Positions 28,894 to 36,704 of a stretch of 64,000 nt of DNA are shown piece after piece (the stretch's first letter is position 1; every line of letters starts with the position of its first letter). Under the pieces are notes generated by a model. The model made no database searches. It was not told the origin of the DNA and was given only the letters and a program-made list of their open reading frames with translations. The position numbers and the translations under genes are program-made. The DNA is taken from NCBI GenBank assembly GCA_044221555.1, contig JBGAOY010000012.1, positions 86,197-150,196 on the forward strand, read 5' to 3'. Source of the DNA: JAEUJM01 sp044221555. GTDB lineage: Bacteria > Actinomycetota > Acidimicrobiia > Acidimicrobiales > DATDAH01.

Positions 28894-29634
28894 ATGAGCT
28901 CAGGAGCGCGGACGGTGGCCGGCCGGGTGGCGGTGGTCACGGGTGCCGCATCGGGGATCGGGCGGGCGACGGCGGCCCTGTTGGCCGAAGACGGGGCCCT
29001 TGTCGCCGCGTTGGACCGGGAGGAGCCGGAGGCGCCGGCCGGGGGCCGGGCGTGGGCGTGCGACGTGACCGACGGCGGCCAGGTGGATGCCGTGCTGGCC
29101 GAGGTGAGGCGCGCCATGGGGCTCGTCGACATCCTCGTGAACTGCGCCGGCGTTTCCCTGCCGGCGGGCATCGACAGCCCCGACTTCGAGGGCTCGTGGG
29201 ACGAGACCCTCGCCGTGAACCTCACCGGCATGGCCCGCACCATCCGGGCCTGCGTCGACGACCTGCGGCGCAACGGCGACGGGCGGGTGGTCAACATCGC
29301 GTCCAGCGAGGCCCTCGGCGCCACCGCCTACCTCTCGGCCTACACCGCCTCGAAGCACGGCGTCGTCGGGCTCTCCAAGGCGCTGGCCGTCGAGCTCGGC
29401 CGCTCGGGGGTCACCGTCAACGCGGTGTGCCCCGGCCCGATCCACACCGGCATGACCGCGCTGATCCCCGACGAGGCCAAGTCCAAGTTCGCACGGCGTC
29501 GGGTGCCCGCGGGCCGCTACGGCGACCCGGCCGAGGTCGCCCACGCCATCTGGTGCCTGGTGCTGCCCGGCGCCTCGTTCGTCAACGGCTCGGTGCTGAG
29601 CGTCGACGGGGGACTCACCGCCCAGAACACCTAA
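28894..29634 (+). CDS. Short-chain dehydrogenase/reductase
   Basis: A 246-residue classical SDR (3-oxoacyl-ACP reductase-like). The cofactor motif is VAVVTGAASGIGRATAALLAEDG. ILVNCAGVSLPAG, VVNIASSEALGA and the catalytic AYTASKHGVVGLSKALA (Tyr-x-x-x-Lys) follow, then VTVNAVCPGPIHTGM and the C-terminal LVLPGASFVNGSVLSVDGG. TAGGGT lies 7 bases before the ATG, indicating a leaderless start. Substrate unknown. It is convergent with the patatin gene. Confidence 0.9.
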   Translation: MSSGARTVAGRVAVVTGAASGIGRATAALLAEDGALVAALDREEPEAPAGGRAWACDVTDGGQVDAVLAEVRRAMGLVDILVNCAGVSLPAGIDSPDFEGSWDETLAVNLTGMARTIRACVDDLRRNGDGRVVNIASSEALGATAYLSAYTASKHGVVGLSKALAVELGRSGVTVNAVCPGPIHTGMTALIPDEAKSKFARRRVPAGRYGDPAEVAHAIWCLVLPGASFVNGSVLSVDGGLTAQNT

Positions 29635-29763
29635 CACTGGCTGCTCCTTCGTCGCAGCGGCTTCGCCATCGGGTTCGTCGGTGGCGCTGCTCCGCTCCGC
29701 TGCGCAACGTGGCCCGGCCCCGTGACCGGCTGCTCGTGCGTCGCAGCGGCTTCGTTGTGCATG

Positions 29764-29784
29764 TTTCGTCGCCAGGCGACGAAA
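29764..29784. terminator. Hairpin between convergent SDR and patatin genes
   Basis: TTTCGTCGC (29764-29772), loop CAG, and GCGACGAAA (29776-29784), followed by an A, form a perfect 9-bp stem with an A-rich 3' flank and T-rich 5' flank: a plausible bidirectional terminator. Bases 29635-29929 otherwise hold no gene, but an imperfect direct repeat (GCTGCTCCTTCGTCGCAGCG near 29641 and GCTGCTCGTGCGTCGCAGCG near 29730). Confidence 0.45.
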
Positions 29785-29929
29785 AGTGGCCAATGAACCT
29801 GAGGCCTCCCGAGCCGCCGGGTCCCCGACCGTCAGCCTGAGCGTTCGACCGACGTGCGGCCCGATGCCTGATGTCAGCCGGCGGCCGGGCCCTACCGGTC
29901 TGACACCGCCGGCCGGGCGCGGGCGGGCG

Positions 29930-31699
29930 TCAGCCGGTGGACCAGTCCCACCCGTCCAGCGCCTCGAGCGCCGCCCGGTAGCCCGCCTCGACGATGTCGT
30001 CGAAGGGCTTGTAGGTGGCCAGCCCGTAGTGCTGCACCGCGGGCTCGATCAACACGTCGGCCTGGTCGGCCGATCGGGCGGTGGCCGGCAGGCTGGTGGC
30101 CAACCCCATGCGGGTGAGGATCGCGGCCAGGTGCGGGTAGACCACGCGCCGCTGCGCCAGGTTGCGGGCGAAGCCGGTCCAGGTGTCGATCTCACCCACC
30201 TCGGGATCCACCAGCAGCGCGCGCGACGCCGACACGTTCACCGCGATCACCCGGTCTGCCCCACGGGCCGCCATCGGGCCGACCGGGAGGTTGTCGAACA
30301 ACCCGCCGTCGACGATGAGGTGGCCCTCGGCGTCGACCACCGGTGGCCACAGCCCGGGAGGCGAGGCCGACGCCCTCGTCCAACGCGCCGCCGGCCCCCG
30401 GTCGCGCACCTGCAGTTCGCAGTCGGTCAGGTCGACGGTGGTCACGAAGCAGGGGACCCATCGGTCGGCCAGGTCGCGGTCGCCGAAGAGCGACTCGAAG
30501 AGCGGCAGCACCCGCCGGATCGACAGCACGGACAGCACCGGCAGGGTGACCCGTCGCCCGAAGTCGGCCCGGGTGAACTGCTCACGGTTGGTCTCGGCCA
30601 GCGCCGCGGGGTCGGGCTCGTCGGCCATCTGCGTGGCCATCACCGCGCCGATGCTCGAGCCGCCCACGTGATCGACGGGGATGCCCAACTCCTGCAGCGC
30701 CCGGTAGACACCCACGTGGGCGATGCCCCGTGCGCCCCCGCCCGACAGCACCAGGCCGACGGTGCGGCCCAACAGGTGGCGGGCGAGCCGGTCGGCGTGG
30801 GCGCGGTCTCCGGCACGCAGGTGGTGGTGGCGCGCCACCTCCACCGAGTCCAGCCAGCGTGCCGTCGTCGGCCCCGGCCGGGTGGATCGGGAAGGGTGCA
30901 CCAGCACCAGCTCACGGCGGGGGGTGACCCCCGCGCGGCGCAGTCGGTCGAGCAGCCGGACGGGGCCGTGGTCGGGCCGGGGCGGGCTCGCCGTGGCGGT
31001 GGCGCAGAGGAGGATCAGGTCGCACTGCTGGGCGCACTCCTCGTCCCACCACGAGGTGCGGTCGTCGAGGGGCAGCACCACCACACCGTCACCGCCTGCT
31101 TCCACCCGCTCGACCAGCGCGTGCAGGTCGTGGTCGGTGGCAGGGACGGGCGTGCCGTCGCGGCCGGGGCACACGACCTCGACGCCGTGGCGCTCGATGG
31201 CGGCGACGAGCGCCTCGGTCACGTCGTCACCGGGTCGGGCGCTGCTGACGCCCACCTGGGCCACCCCCACGACGCGGTCGGCATCCGGCGCCGTCCTCGG
31301 ATGGCGCAGGCGCTGCACGACCAGCCGGGTGAGGTCCTGGATCATGCTGGGCGCGGCCGCGATGGCGCGCATGATCGCGTCGGCCGGCACTTGGACCACC
31401 TCGGTGTCGCGGATGGCCAGCACCGTCGCGGCGCGGGGCTCGCCCGTGAGCACGCCCATCTCGCCGACGCACTCGCCGTGGCCGACCTCACGCTCGACGG
31501 TCCCATCGGCCGACGCGACGCGCAGCCGGCCGGTGATCACCACCGACAGGTGCCCGGGCCGGTCGCCCTCCTCGAACAGCCGGGCGCCGGCGTCGAGGCG
31601 GCGCCGGATGGCGGTGGCGGCGAGGTCGTCGAGTACGGGACCGGGCAGCTTCGCCAGCAGCCCCACCGATGCCAGCATCGACCGCTCGGCTACGCTCAC
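29930..31699 (-). CDS. NTE-type patatin phospholipase with cyclic-nucleotide-binding domain
   Basis: About 589 residues from GTG 31699 (start uncertain; the frame stays open to TTG 31807). The N-terminal cyclic-nucleotide-binding domain reads LLAKLPGPVLDDLAATAIRRRLDAGARLFEEGDRPGHLSVVITGRLRV ... GECVGEMGVLTGEPRAATVLA. A middle Rossmann-like region (LVLVHPSRSTRPGPTTARWLD) follows. The patatin domain has the oxyanion motif LVLSGGGARGIAHVGVYRAL, the nucleophile elbow GGSSIGAVM, and the catalytic Asp in VDGGLFDNLPV. This is the layout of neuropathy-target-esterase/YchK-like lysophospholipases, membrane-associated and possibly nucleotide-regulated. Confidence 0.88.
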   Translation of the reverse strand: MSVAERSMLASVGLLAKLPGPVLDDLAATAIRRRLDAGARLFEEGDRPGHLSVVITGRLRVASADGTVEREVGHGECVGEMGVLTGEPRAATVLAIRDTEVVQVPADAIMRAIAAAPSMIQDLTRLVVQRLRHPRTAPDADRVVGVAQVGVSSARPGDDVTEALVAAIERHGVEVVCPGRDGTPVPATDHDLHALVERVEAGGDGVVVLPLDDRTSWWDEECAQQCDLILLCATATASPPRPDHGPVRLLDRLRRAGVTPRRELVLVHPSRSTRPGPTTARWLDSVEVARHHHLRAGDRAHADRLARHLLGRTVGLVLSGGGARGIAHVGVYRALQELGIPVDHVGGSSIGAVMATQMADEPDPAALAETNREQFTRADFGRRVTLPVLSVLSIRRVLPLFESLFGDRDLADRWVPCFVTTVDLTDCELQVRDRGPAARWTRASASPPGLWPPVVDAEGHLIVDGGLFDNLPVGPMAARGADRVIAVNVSASRALLVDPEVGEIDTWTGFARNLAQRRVVYPHLAAILTRMGLATSLPATARSADQADVLIEPAVQHYGLATYKPFDDIVEAGYRAALEALDGWDWSTG

Positions 31700-31959
31700 G
31701 ACCCCCACCGCGTCGTGCGTCGCGGCGGGCGCGCGCCGCCCAGCCCGGGTGGACGGCTGCTTCGCCCGGTTACCACCGCGCGTGGCCCGACGAGGACGCG
31801 TCGCCAAGGGTTCGCACCCCCGGCCTGCACCCGTACCCCCTCGTGCACGGTCCAGAGCATGGCCGATGTCGGTGACGCGCGCGGTCGAACGCGCGGCTCC
31901 GACCCTCCGCGCGGAGCCACCGGCCCGACGGGTCGCCGGTCACGCCGTGGTGCCGCGGT

Positions 31960-32622
31960 TCAGGCGAAGCAGGAGTCGAGGAACTGCTCGAAGCCGACCG
32001 GGTCGGCCGTGATGCGCAGGTGACCCTTGGCGTCGCGGCTGACGTCGAGCGACGGGCAGAAGAAGTCGCCGGCAGGGGTGAAGAAGTGCGGTGAACCGGT
32101 CACACCGCGGCGGCGGCCCTCGGCGTGGTCGGCCCGCACCCGTTCGAGCGGTGGATCGGCCGCCGCGAAGTCCACCCCGTGCTGCTCGGCCACCGAGGCC
32201 AGCACGTCGGGGTCGGCGATGTCGCGGCCCTGCTCGAACAGCAGATCGCGCAGCTCCAGGCTGACGGCCTCACCGGTGATCAGGTCGACGTCGTAGGCCG
32301 CCGCGGCCAGGGCCAGGGCCGGCATCGAGGTGGTCGGGAACGCGTCGCGCTCGAACCCCGCGAACAGGTCGGGCGCCACCTGCGCCCGGATCTCGTCCAC
32401 CTCGTCGGCGACGAACCCCGGATCCAGCGGCTCGCCGTTCACCACCTCGAGGGGCCACGAGCGGACCCGCAGCCGGATCGGCGCGACGTCGCCCCGGTCG
32501 CGCCGCTCGACGAAGCGCCGGAGGCCCACGTGCGTGAACGGGCAGGCCACGTCGGCGAACACCTCGATCTCGGCGGGAGCCGCGGACTCGGCGGCGGACG
32601 GGGAACGCTGGGTGTCGGGCAC
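31960..32622 (-). CDS. DsbA-family (FrnE-like) thioredoxin-fold protein
   Basis: A 220-residue cytosolic DsbA-fold protein. EIEVFADVACPFTHVGLRRFVERR has the strand-helix opening of FrnE/2-hydroxychromene isomerase-like proteins, with a single active-site cysteine (CPFTH) in place of CxxC. SGSPHFFTPAG-like cis-Pro context is kept (VTGSPHFFTPAGDFFCPSLDV). The GTG start at 32622 has AGGAAGGG just upstream; TAGGAA 6 bases before the GTG is a weaker leaderless reading. With one cysteine it is more likely a transferase or isomerase than a disulfide oxidant; that is inference. Confidence 0.82.
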   Translation of the reverse strand: MPDTQRSPSAAESAAPAEIEVFADVACPFTHVGLRRFVERRDRGDVAPIRLRVRSWPLEVVNGEPLDPGFVADEVDEIRAQVAPDLFAGFERDAFPTTSMPALALAAAAYDVDLITGEAVSLELRDLLFEQGRDIADPDVLASVAEQHGVDFAAADPPLERVRADHAEGRRRGVTGSPHFFTPAGDFFCPSLDVSRDAKGHLRITADPVGFEQFLDSCFA

Positions 32623-32686
32623 GGTCCCTTCCTACCCCGCACGGGGCCCGCGGGTCCCGGGTCCTTCGACCCTTTGTGCCGACCCT

Positions 32687-33187
32687 CTAGGTGCTGAACA
32701 GGTCGCGGCGTGAGGGGCGCAGGATGCGGCGCAACTCGCCGTAGGCACGGTTGAACTCGCTCATGCGGCGCTGGCCCTCGGCCTGCACCGCGGGGTCCGC
32801 ACCGGCCAGTCGGTCGGGGTGCCAGCGCTCGGCCAACGCCCGGAACTGGGTGGCCACCTCCTCCCAACTGGCCTCCCAGTCGATGCCCAGCGTGCGGTAG
32901 GCAGACGTCACCTGCGGCGACGTCGACCGCTGCCACGGGTCGCGCCCGGGGGCCGCCCCCGCCGGGCCGGACGGCCACGGTGCCGGGGCCGACGGAGGTG
33001 CCGGCGGAGGTGCCGACGCCCGTCGCTCCGGGATGCCCGGCGGTGGGCCGGGCGGAGGCCCGACGGGCGGGCTCGACACCCGGGCGCCGGCGAAGCCCTG
33101 GGGACGGGCCCCGGTCCACCACGCGTGCTCGCTGCCCGAGAGATCCACGTTGTCGGTCGCCCTCCGACGCTCACCGCGCCATGTCAT
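32687..33187 (-). CDS. J-domain protein with proline-rich N-terminus
   Basis: A 166-residue protein (ATG 33187 chosen; GTG 33148 with GGAGGG upstream is an alternative). The N-terminal ~85 residues are Pro/Gly/Ala-rich. The C-terminal J domain reads TSAYRTLGIDWEASWEEVATQFRALAERWHPDRLAG ... RRMSEFNRAYGELRRIL, with the HPD motif needed to stimulate a DnaK-type ATPase. It lacks the G/F and zinc-finger regions of DnaJ. It is divergent from purA and may serve a specific client through the DnaK encoded 30 kb away. Confidence 0.8.
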   Translation of the reverse strand: MTWRGERRRATDNVDLSGSEHAWWTGARPQGFAGARVSSPPVGPPPGPPPGIPERRASAPPPAPPSAPAPWPSGPAGAAPGRDPWQRSTSPQVTSAYRTLGIDWEASWEEVATQFRALAERWHPDRLAGADPAVQAEGQRRMSEFNRAYGELRRILRPSRRDLFST

Positions 33188-33314
33188 GGCGTTCCATCGA
33201 CGGGCGCCGCGGCAATCGTGAGCGCATTGCCGCATCCGGCCGGAAAATGAGGCGGATGCACTACTGACCCGACAGTCAGCGCCCCCGGGTCCGGGCCGAG
33301 CGGGGCCGAGCGAC

Positions 33315-33320
33315 TAGAGT
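33315..33320 (+). promoter_or_regulatory. Candidate purA -10 element
   Basis: TAGAGT, about 38 bases before the purA GTG, with CGGAGA near the start as ribosome binding site. No convincing -35 is seen; CTGAC/GTCAG (about 33263-33278) forms a small inverted repeat upstream. Confidence 0.35.
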
Positions 33321-33357
33321 CGGCCCGTAAGCGCCCCCAGAACGAACGGAGACGCCT

Positions 33358-34665
33358 GTGCCCGCAACAGTCGTTGTCGGCACCCAGTGGGGCGACGAAG
33401 GCAAAGGGAAGTTCACCGACCTCGTCGCCAAAGAGATGCAGCTCGTGGTCCGCTATCAGGGCGGCCACAACGCGGGCCACACCATCGTGGTCGACGGCCA
33501 GAGCTTCGCCCTCCAACTGGTGCCCAGTGGGATCCTGTACGACCACATCACCCCCGTGATCGGCAACGGGGTCGTCGTCGACCCCGTGGTGCTGCTGGCC
33601 GAGATGGACATGCTCGAGTCCAAGGGCGTGGACTGCTCGCGCCTCAAGGTCAGCGGCAACGCCCATCTGATCCTGCCGTACCACCAGGAGATCGACGCCA
33701 TCACCGAGCGGTACCTGGGCAAGAACAAGCTGGGCACCACCAAGCGGGGCATCGGCCCCGCCTACGCCGACAAGGCCACCCGGGTGGGCATCCGGGTGCA
33801 GGATCTGCTCGACCCGAAGATCTTCCGGGCCAAGCTCGACCTGGCGCTGAAAGAGAAGGCGCCGCTGCTGGCCAAGGTGTACAACCGGCTCCCGCCCAAG
33901 GCCGACGACATCGCCGCGCTCTACCTCGACGAGTGCCTGCCCCGGCTCGAGCCCTACATCGCCGACACGGTCACCCTCGTGCACGACGCGCTCGACGCCG
34001 GCCAGCACGTGCTGCTCGAAGGGGCCCAGGCCACGTTCCTCGACCTCGACCACGGCACCTACCCCTACGTCACCTCGTCCAACCCCGTGGCCGGCGGCGC
34101 CTGCACCGGCGCCGGCGTCGGGCCGCTCTACATCGACCGGGTGATCGGCATCGCCAAGGCGTACATCACCCGGGTGGGCGCCGGCCCGTTCGTCACCGAG
34201 CTGATCGGCGGCCCCGACGGCACCGACGAGGGCCGCGAGGTGGGCGACCTGCTGGTCGACCGCGGCCACGAGTACGGCACCAACACGGGCCGGCGCCGCC
34301 GGCCGGGCTGGTTCGACGCGGTGATGCTGCGCCAGGCCGTGCGGGTGAACTCCCTGTCCGAGGTGGCGCTGACCAAGCTGGACGTCCTCGACACGCTCTC
34401 CACGCTGAAGGTGTGCGTGGCGTACGAGGCCGATGGGGTGCGGTACGAGCACCTGCCGTACCACCAGTCGGTGCTGCACGACTGCGTGCCGGTGTACGAG
34501 GAGCTCCCTGGGTGGCAGACGGATCTCACGTCGATGACCGAGCGCTCGGAGTTGCCGGGGGCGGCCCGCGATTACGTGGCGTTCCTGGAGGCGCAGATCG
34601 GCGTGCCGATCTCGCTGGTCGGCGTCGGGCCTGGTCGTGATCAGTTCCTGCATTTCGCGGCCTAG
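33358..34665 (+). CDS. purA: Adenylosuccinate synthetase
   Basis: A 435-residue GTP-dependent enzyme joining IMP and aspartate to adenylosuccinate, the first step to AMP. ATVVVGTQWGDEGKGKFTDLVA holds the nucleotide loop and catalytic Asp, GGHNAGHTIVVDG the catalytic His, and GIGPAYADKATRVGIRVQDL, LLEGAQATFLDLDHGTYPYVTSSN and the C-terminal GVGPGRDQFL are family signatures. GTG 33358. It opens the purine supercluster; purB, which completes AMP synthesis, lies 4 kb downstream. Roughly the last 50 codons use more T-ending and TTG codons than the rest of the gene. Confidence 0.98.
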   Translation: MPATVVVGTQWGDEGKGKFTDLVAKEMQLVVRYQGGHNAGHTIVVDGQSFALQLVPSGILYDHITPVIGNGVVVDPVVLLAEMDMLESKGVDCSRLKVSGNAHLILPYHQEIDAITERYLGKNKLGTTKRGIGPAYADKATRVGIRVQDLLDPKIFRAKLDLALKEKAPLLAKVYNRLPPKADDIAALYLDECLPRLEPYIADTVTLVHDALDAGQHVLLEGAQATFLDLDHGTYPYVTSSNPVAGGACTGAGVGPLYIDRVIGIAKAYITRVGAGPFVTELIGGPDGTDEGREVGDLLVDRGHEYGTNTGRRRRPGWFDAVMLRQAVRVNSLSEVALTKLDVLDTLSTLKVCVAYEADGVRYEHLPYHQSVLHDCVPVYEELPGWQTDLTSMTERSELPGAARDYVAFLEAQIGVPISLVGVGPGRDQFLHFAA

Positions 34666-34705
34666 AGGGTTGGCTGGCGTGCGGCTCTCGTCCCTCCTGG
34701 TGCCC

Positions 34706-34803
34706 GGGGTCACCGGTCCTGACCCCGATCCGGTATCCGAAGATCGCCGCGAAAACCATGCGGCGATCTTTCGGACCCTCCGGATCGGCGCCACCCGTGA
34801 CCC
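34706..34803 (+). promoter_or_regulatory. Long multi-segment hairpin in the purA-purD leader
   Basis: Four nested complementary segments can fold around one axis: GGGGTCACCGG (34706-34716) with CCCGTGACCCC (34793-34803, one mismatch), CCGATCCGG (34725-34733) with CCGGATCGG (34780-34788), TCCGAA (34736-34741) with TTCGGA (34770-34775), and GATCGCCGC (34742-34750) with GCGGCGATC (34760-34768), closing a 9-base loop. Further G/C-rich small hairpins follow up to about 34890. It could be a terminator for purA or a structured leader controlling purD-purE. No known riboswitch class was recognised. Confidence 0.5.
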
Positions 34804-34956
34804 CTCGGTTGGGGGCGTCCCCCTTGGGGTGTCTGTGTGGGGGGAGCGGGGGCCTTCGGCCTCGGGTCCCCGCTGGCGCCCGTCCTTACTGGCCTCGCGG
34901 CTCTCGATTCCTGAGGTCTTCGTTCCCGAGGTTCTGACTGCTCAGGGGGTCCACTC

Positions 34957-36222
34957 GTGAGGGTCTGTGTTGTCGGGTCGGGGGGGCGGGAGCATGCGTT
35001 GGCGCATGTGTTGGCTCGCACTGCCTCCTCTGTCGTGGTCACTCCTGGGAACCCCGGGATCCCGGGGTCGGTCGCCACCGCGCCGGAGGACCTCGCGGCC
35101 GATCTGTTCGTGATCGGGCCGGAGGCGCCGCTGGTGGACGGGCTGGCCGACCGGTTGCGGGCCCAGGGCAAGCTGGTGTTCGGGCCGGGCGCGGACGGGG
35201 CGGAGATCGAGGGCTCGAAGGCGTGGATGAAGGCGCTGCTGGTCGACGCAGGGGTACCCACCGCCGGGTACGGCACGTTCGGTGCCGACGACGAAACCGC
35301 CGCCCTGGCCTTCCTCGCGTCGCTCCCGGCGCCCTACGTGGTCAAGACCGACGGGTTGGCGGCCGGCAAGGGTGTGGTGGTCACCGAGTCGCTCGACGAG
35401 GCGCGTGCCGCGGTCATCGCCTACCTGTCGGGCGCGGCCTTCGGTGCCGCCGGCCAGCGGCTGGTGATCGAGGAGTACCTGGACGGGCCCGAGCTGTCGC
35501 TGCTGGCCGTGTGTGACGGCACTCGGGCGGTGCCGCTGGCCCCGGCCCAGGACTTCAAGCGCATCGACGACGGCGACGCCGGGCCCAACACCGGGGGCAT
35601 GGGCGCCTACAGCCCGGTCCCGATCGTCGACGACGCCGTGGTCGACGAGGTGATGCGCACCGCGGTGCAGCCCACCCTCGACGCGCTGGCCCAGCGGGGG
35701 ATCGACTACCGGGGCGTGCTCTACGCGGGCCTGGCCCTCACCGGCTCGGGCCCCAAGGTGATCGAGTTCAACTGCCGGTTCGGCGACCCCGAGTCCCAGG
35801 TGGTCCTGCCCCGGCTCTCGTCCGACCTGCTCGAGTTGCTGGCCCAGGCCGCGGCCGGCGAGCTCACCGCCACCCCCACCTTCAGCGACGACGCGTTCGT
35901 CACCGTGGTGTGCTCGTCCGAGGGGTACCCCGTCGCGCCCCGCACCGGCGACGTCATCACCGGGATCGACGACGCCGAGGCCGCTGGAGCCACCGTGTTC
36001 TGCGCCGGCGTCGCCGCCGACGAGCAGGGCCGCCTCGTCACCGCCGGCGGCCGGGTGCTGGCGGTCACGGCGCCGGGTGCGACCATCGCCGCCGCCCGCG
36101 AGCTCGCCTACCGAGCCGTCGACCACGTGTCGTGGCGCGGGATGCACCGCCGCACCGACATCGCCGCGCTGGCCGCGGGGCAGGAACGCACTGTTCGATC
36201 ACAACGAGAGGAGTCCCACTGA
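34957..36222 (+). CDS. purD: Phosphoribosylamine-glycine ligase (GAR synthetase)
   Basis: A 421-residue ATP-grasp enzyme making GAR from phosphoribosylamine and glycine. RVCVVGSGGREHALAHVLA, the ATP-grasp segments YVVKTDGLAAGKGVVV and EEYLDGPELSLL, AQDFKRIDDGDAGPNTGGMGAYSP and IEFNCRFGDPESQVVLPRL are diagnostic. GTG 34957 has AGGGGG (34944-34949) 7 bases upstream. The first ~35 codons are unusually rich in GTT, GCT, CCT and TTG compared with the rest. The stop overlaps purE by one base (TGATG), so the two are coupled. Confidence 0.97.
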   Translation: MRVCVVGSGGREHALAHVLARTASSVVVTPGNPGIPGSVATAPEDLAADLFVIGPEAPLVDGLADRLRAQGKLVFGPGADGAEIEGSKAWMKALLVDAGVPTAGYGTFGADDETAALAFLASLPAPYVVKTDGLAAGKGVVVTESLDEARAAVIAYLSGAAFGAAGQRLVIEEYLDGPELSLLAVCDGTRAVPLAPAQDFKRIDDGDAGPNTGGMGAYSPVPIVDDAVVDEVMRTAVQPTLDALAQRGIDYRGVLYAGLALTGSGPKVIEFNCRFGDPESQVVLPRLSSDLLELLAQAAAGELTATPTFSDDAFVTVVCSSEGYPVAPRTGDVITGIDDAEAAGATVFCAGVAADEQGRLVTAGGRVLAVTAPGATIAAARELAYRAVDHVSWRGMHRRTDIAALAAGQERTVRSQREESH

Positions 36223-36674
36223 TGAAGGTCGCCGTGTTGATGGGGTCGGAGTCCGACAAGGAGAAGATGGCCCCGGCCGCCGAGACCCTCGAGCGATTCG
36301 GCATCGAGGCCGACGTGCGGGTGCTGTCCGCGCACCGGACCCCGGCCAAGGTGGCCGAGCTGGCCTCCACCGCCCGCGACAACGGGTACGTGGCGTTCAT
36401 CTGCGGCGCCGGCATGGCCGCCCACCTCGCCGGTGCCGTGGCCGCCCAGACCACGCTGCCGGTGGTCGGTGTGCCGCTGTCGGGCGGTGCGCTCGACGGT
36501 GTCGACGCCCTCTACTCCACGGTGCAGATGCCGAAGGGCATCCCCGTTGCCACCGTGGCGGTGAACGGCTCGATGAACGCGGCCCTGCTCGTGGTGCAGA
36601 TGCTGGCCATCCGTGACGAGTCGCTGGCCGCCGAGCTCGCGAAGCACCGCCAGGAGATGGCGGGCCCTGCCTGA
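36222..36674 (+). CDS. purE: N5-carboxyaminoimidazole ribonucleotide mutase
   Basis: A 150-residue class I PurE. VAVLMGSESDKEKMAPAAETLERFGIEADVRVLSAHRTP holds the GS-x-SD and SAHR substrate motifs, and FICGAGMAAHLAGAVAAQTTLPVVGVPLSGGALDGVDALYSTVQMPKGIPVATVAV is typical. It converts N5-CAIR to CAIR and normally needs PurK upstream in the pathway; purK is not in this window. GAGAGGAG precedes the start, which overlaps the purD stop. It is convergent with the following zinc-finger gene, 30 bases apart. Confidence 0.96.
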   Translation: MKVAVLMGSESDKEKMAPAAETLERFGIEADVRVLSAHRTPAKVAELASTARDNGYVAFICGAGMAAHLAGAVAAQTTLPVVGVPLSGGALDGVDALYSTVQMPKGIPVATVAVNGSMNAALLVVQMLAIRDESLAAELAKHRQEMAGPA

Positions 36675-36704
36675 GGGCCGCCACCGCCAGCGGCCCCGGC
36701 GCGC

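Noticed and set aside
34637..34960. Open frame across the purA-purD spacer
   Set aside because: It overlaps the purA end, runs through the hairpin arms, and its codon pattern is not that of the genome; the RNA structure explains the segment better.
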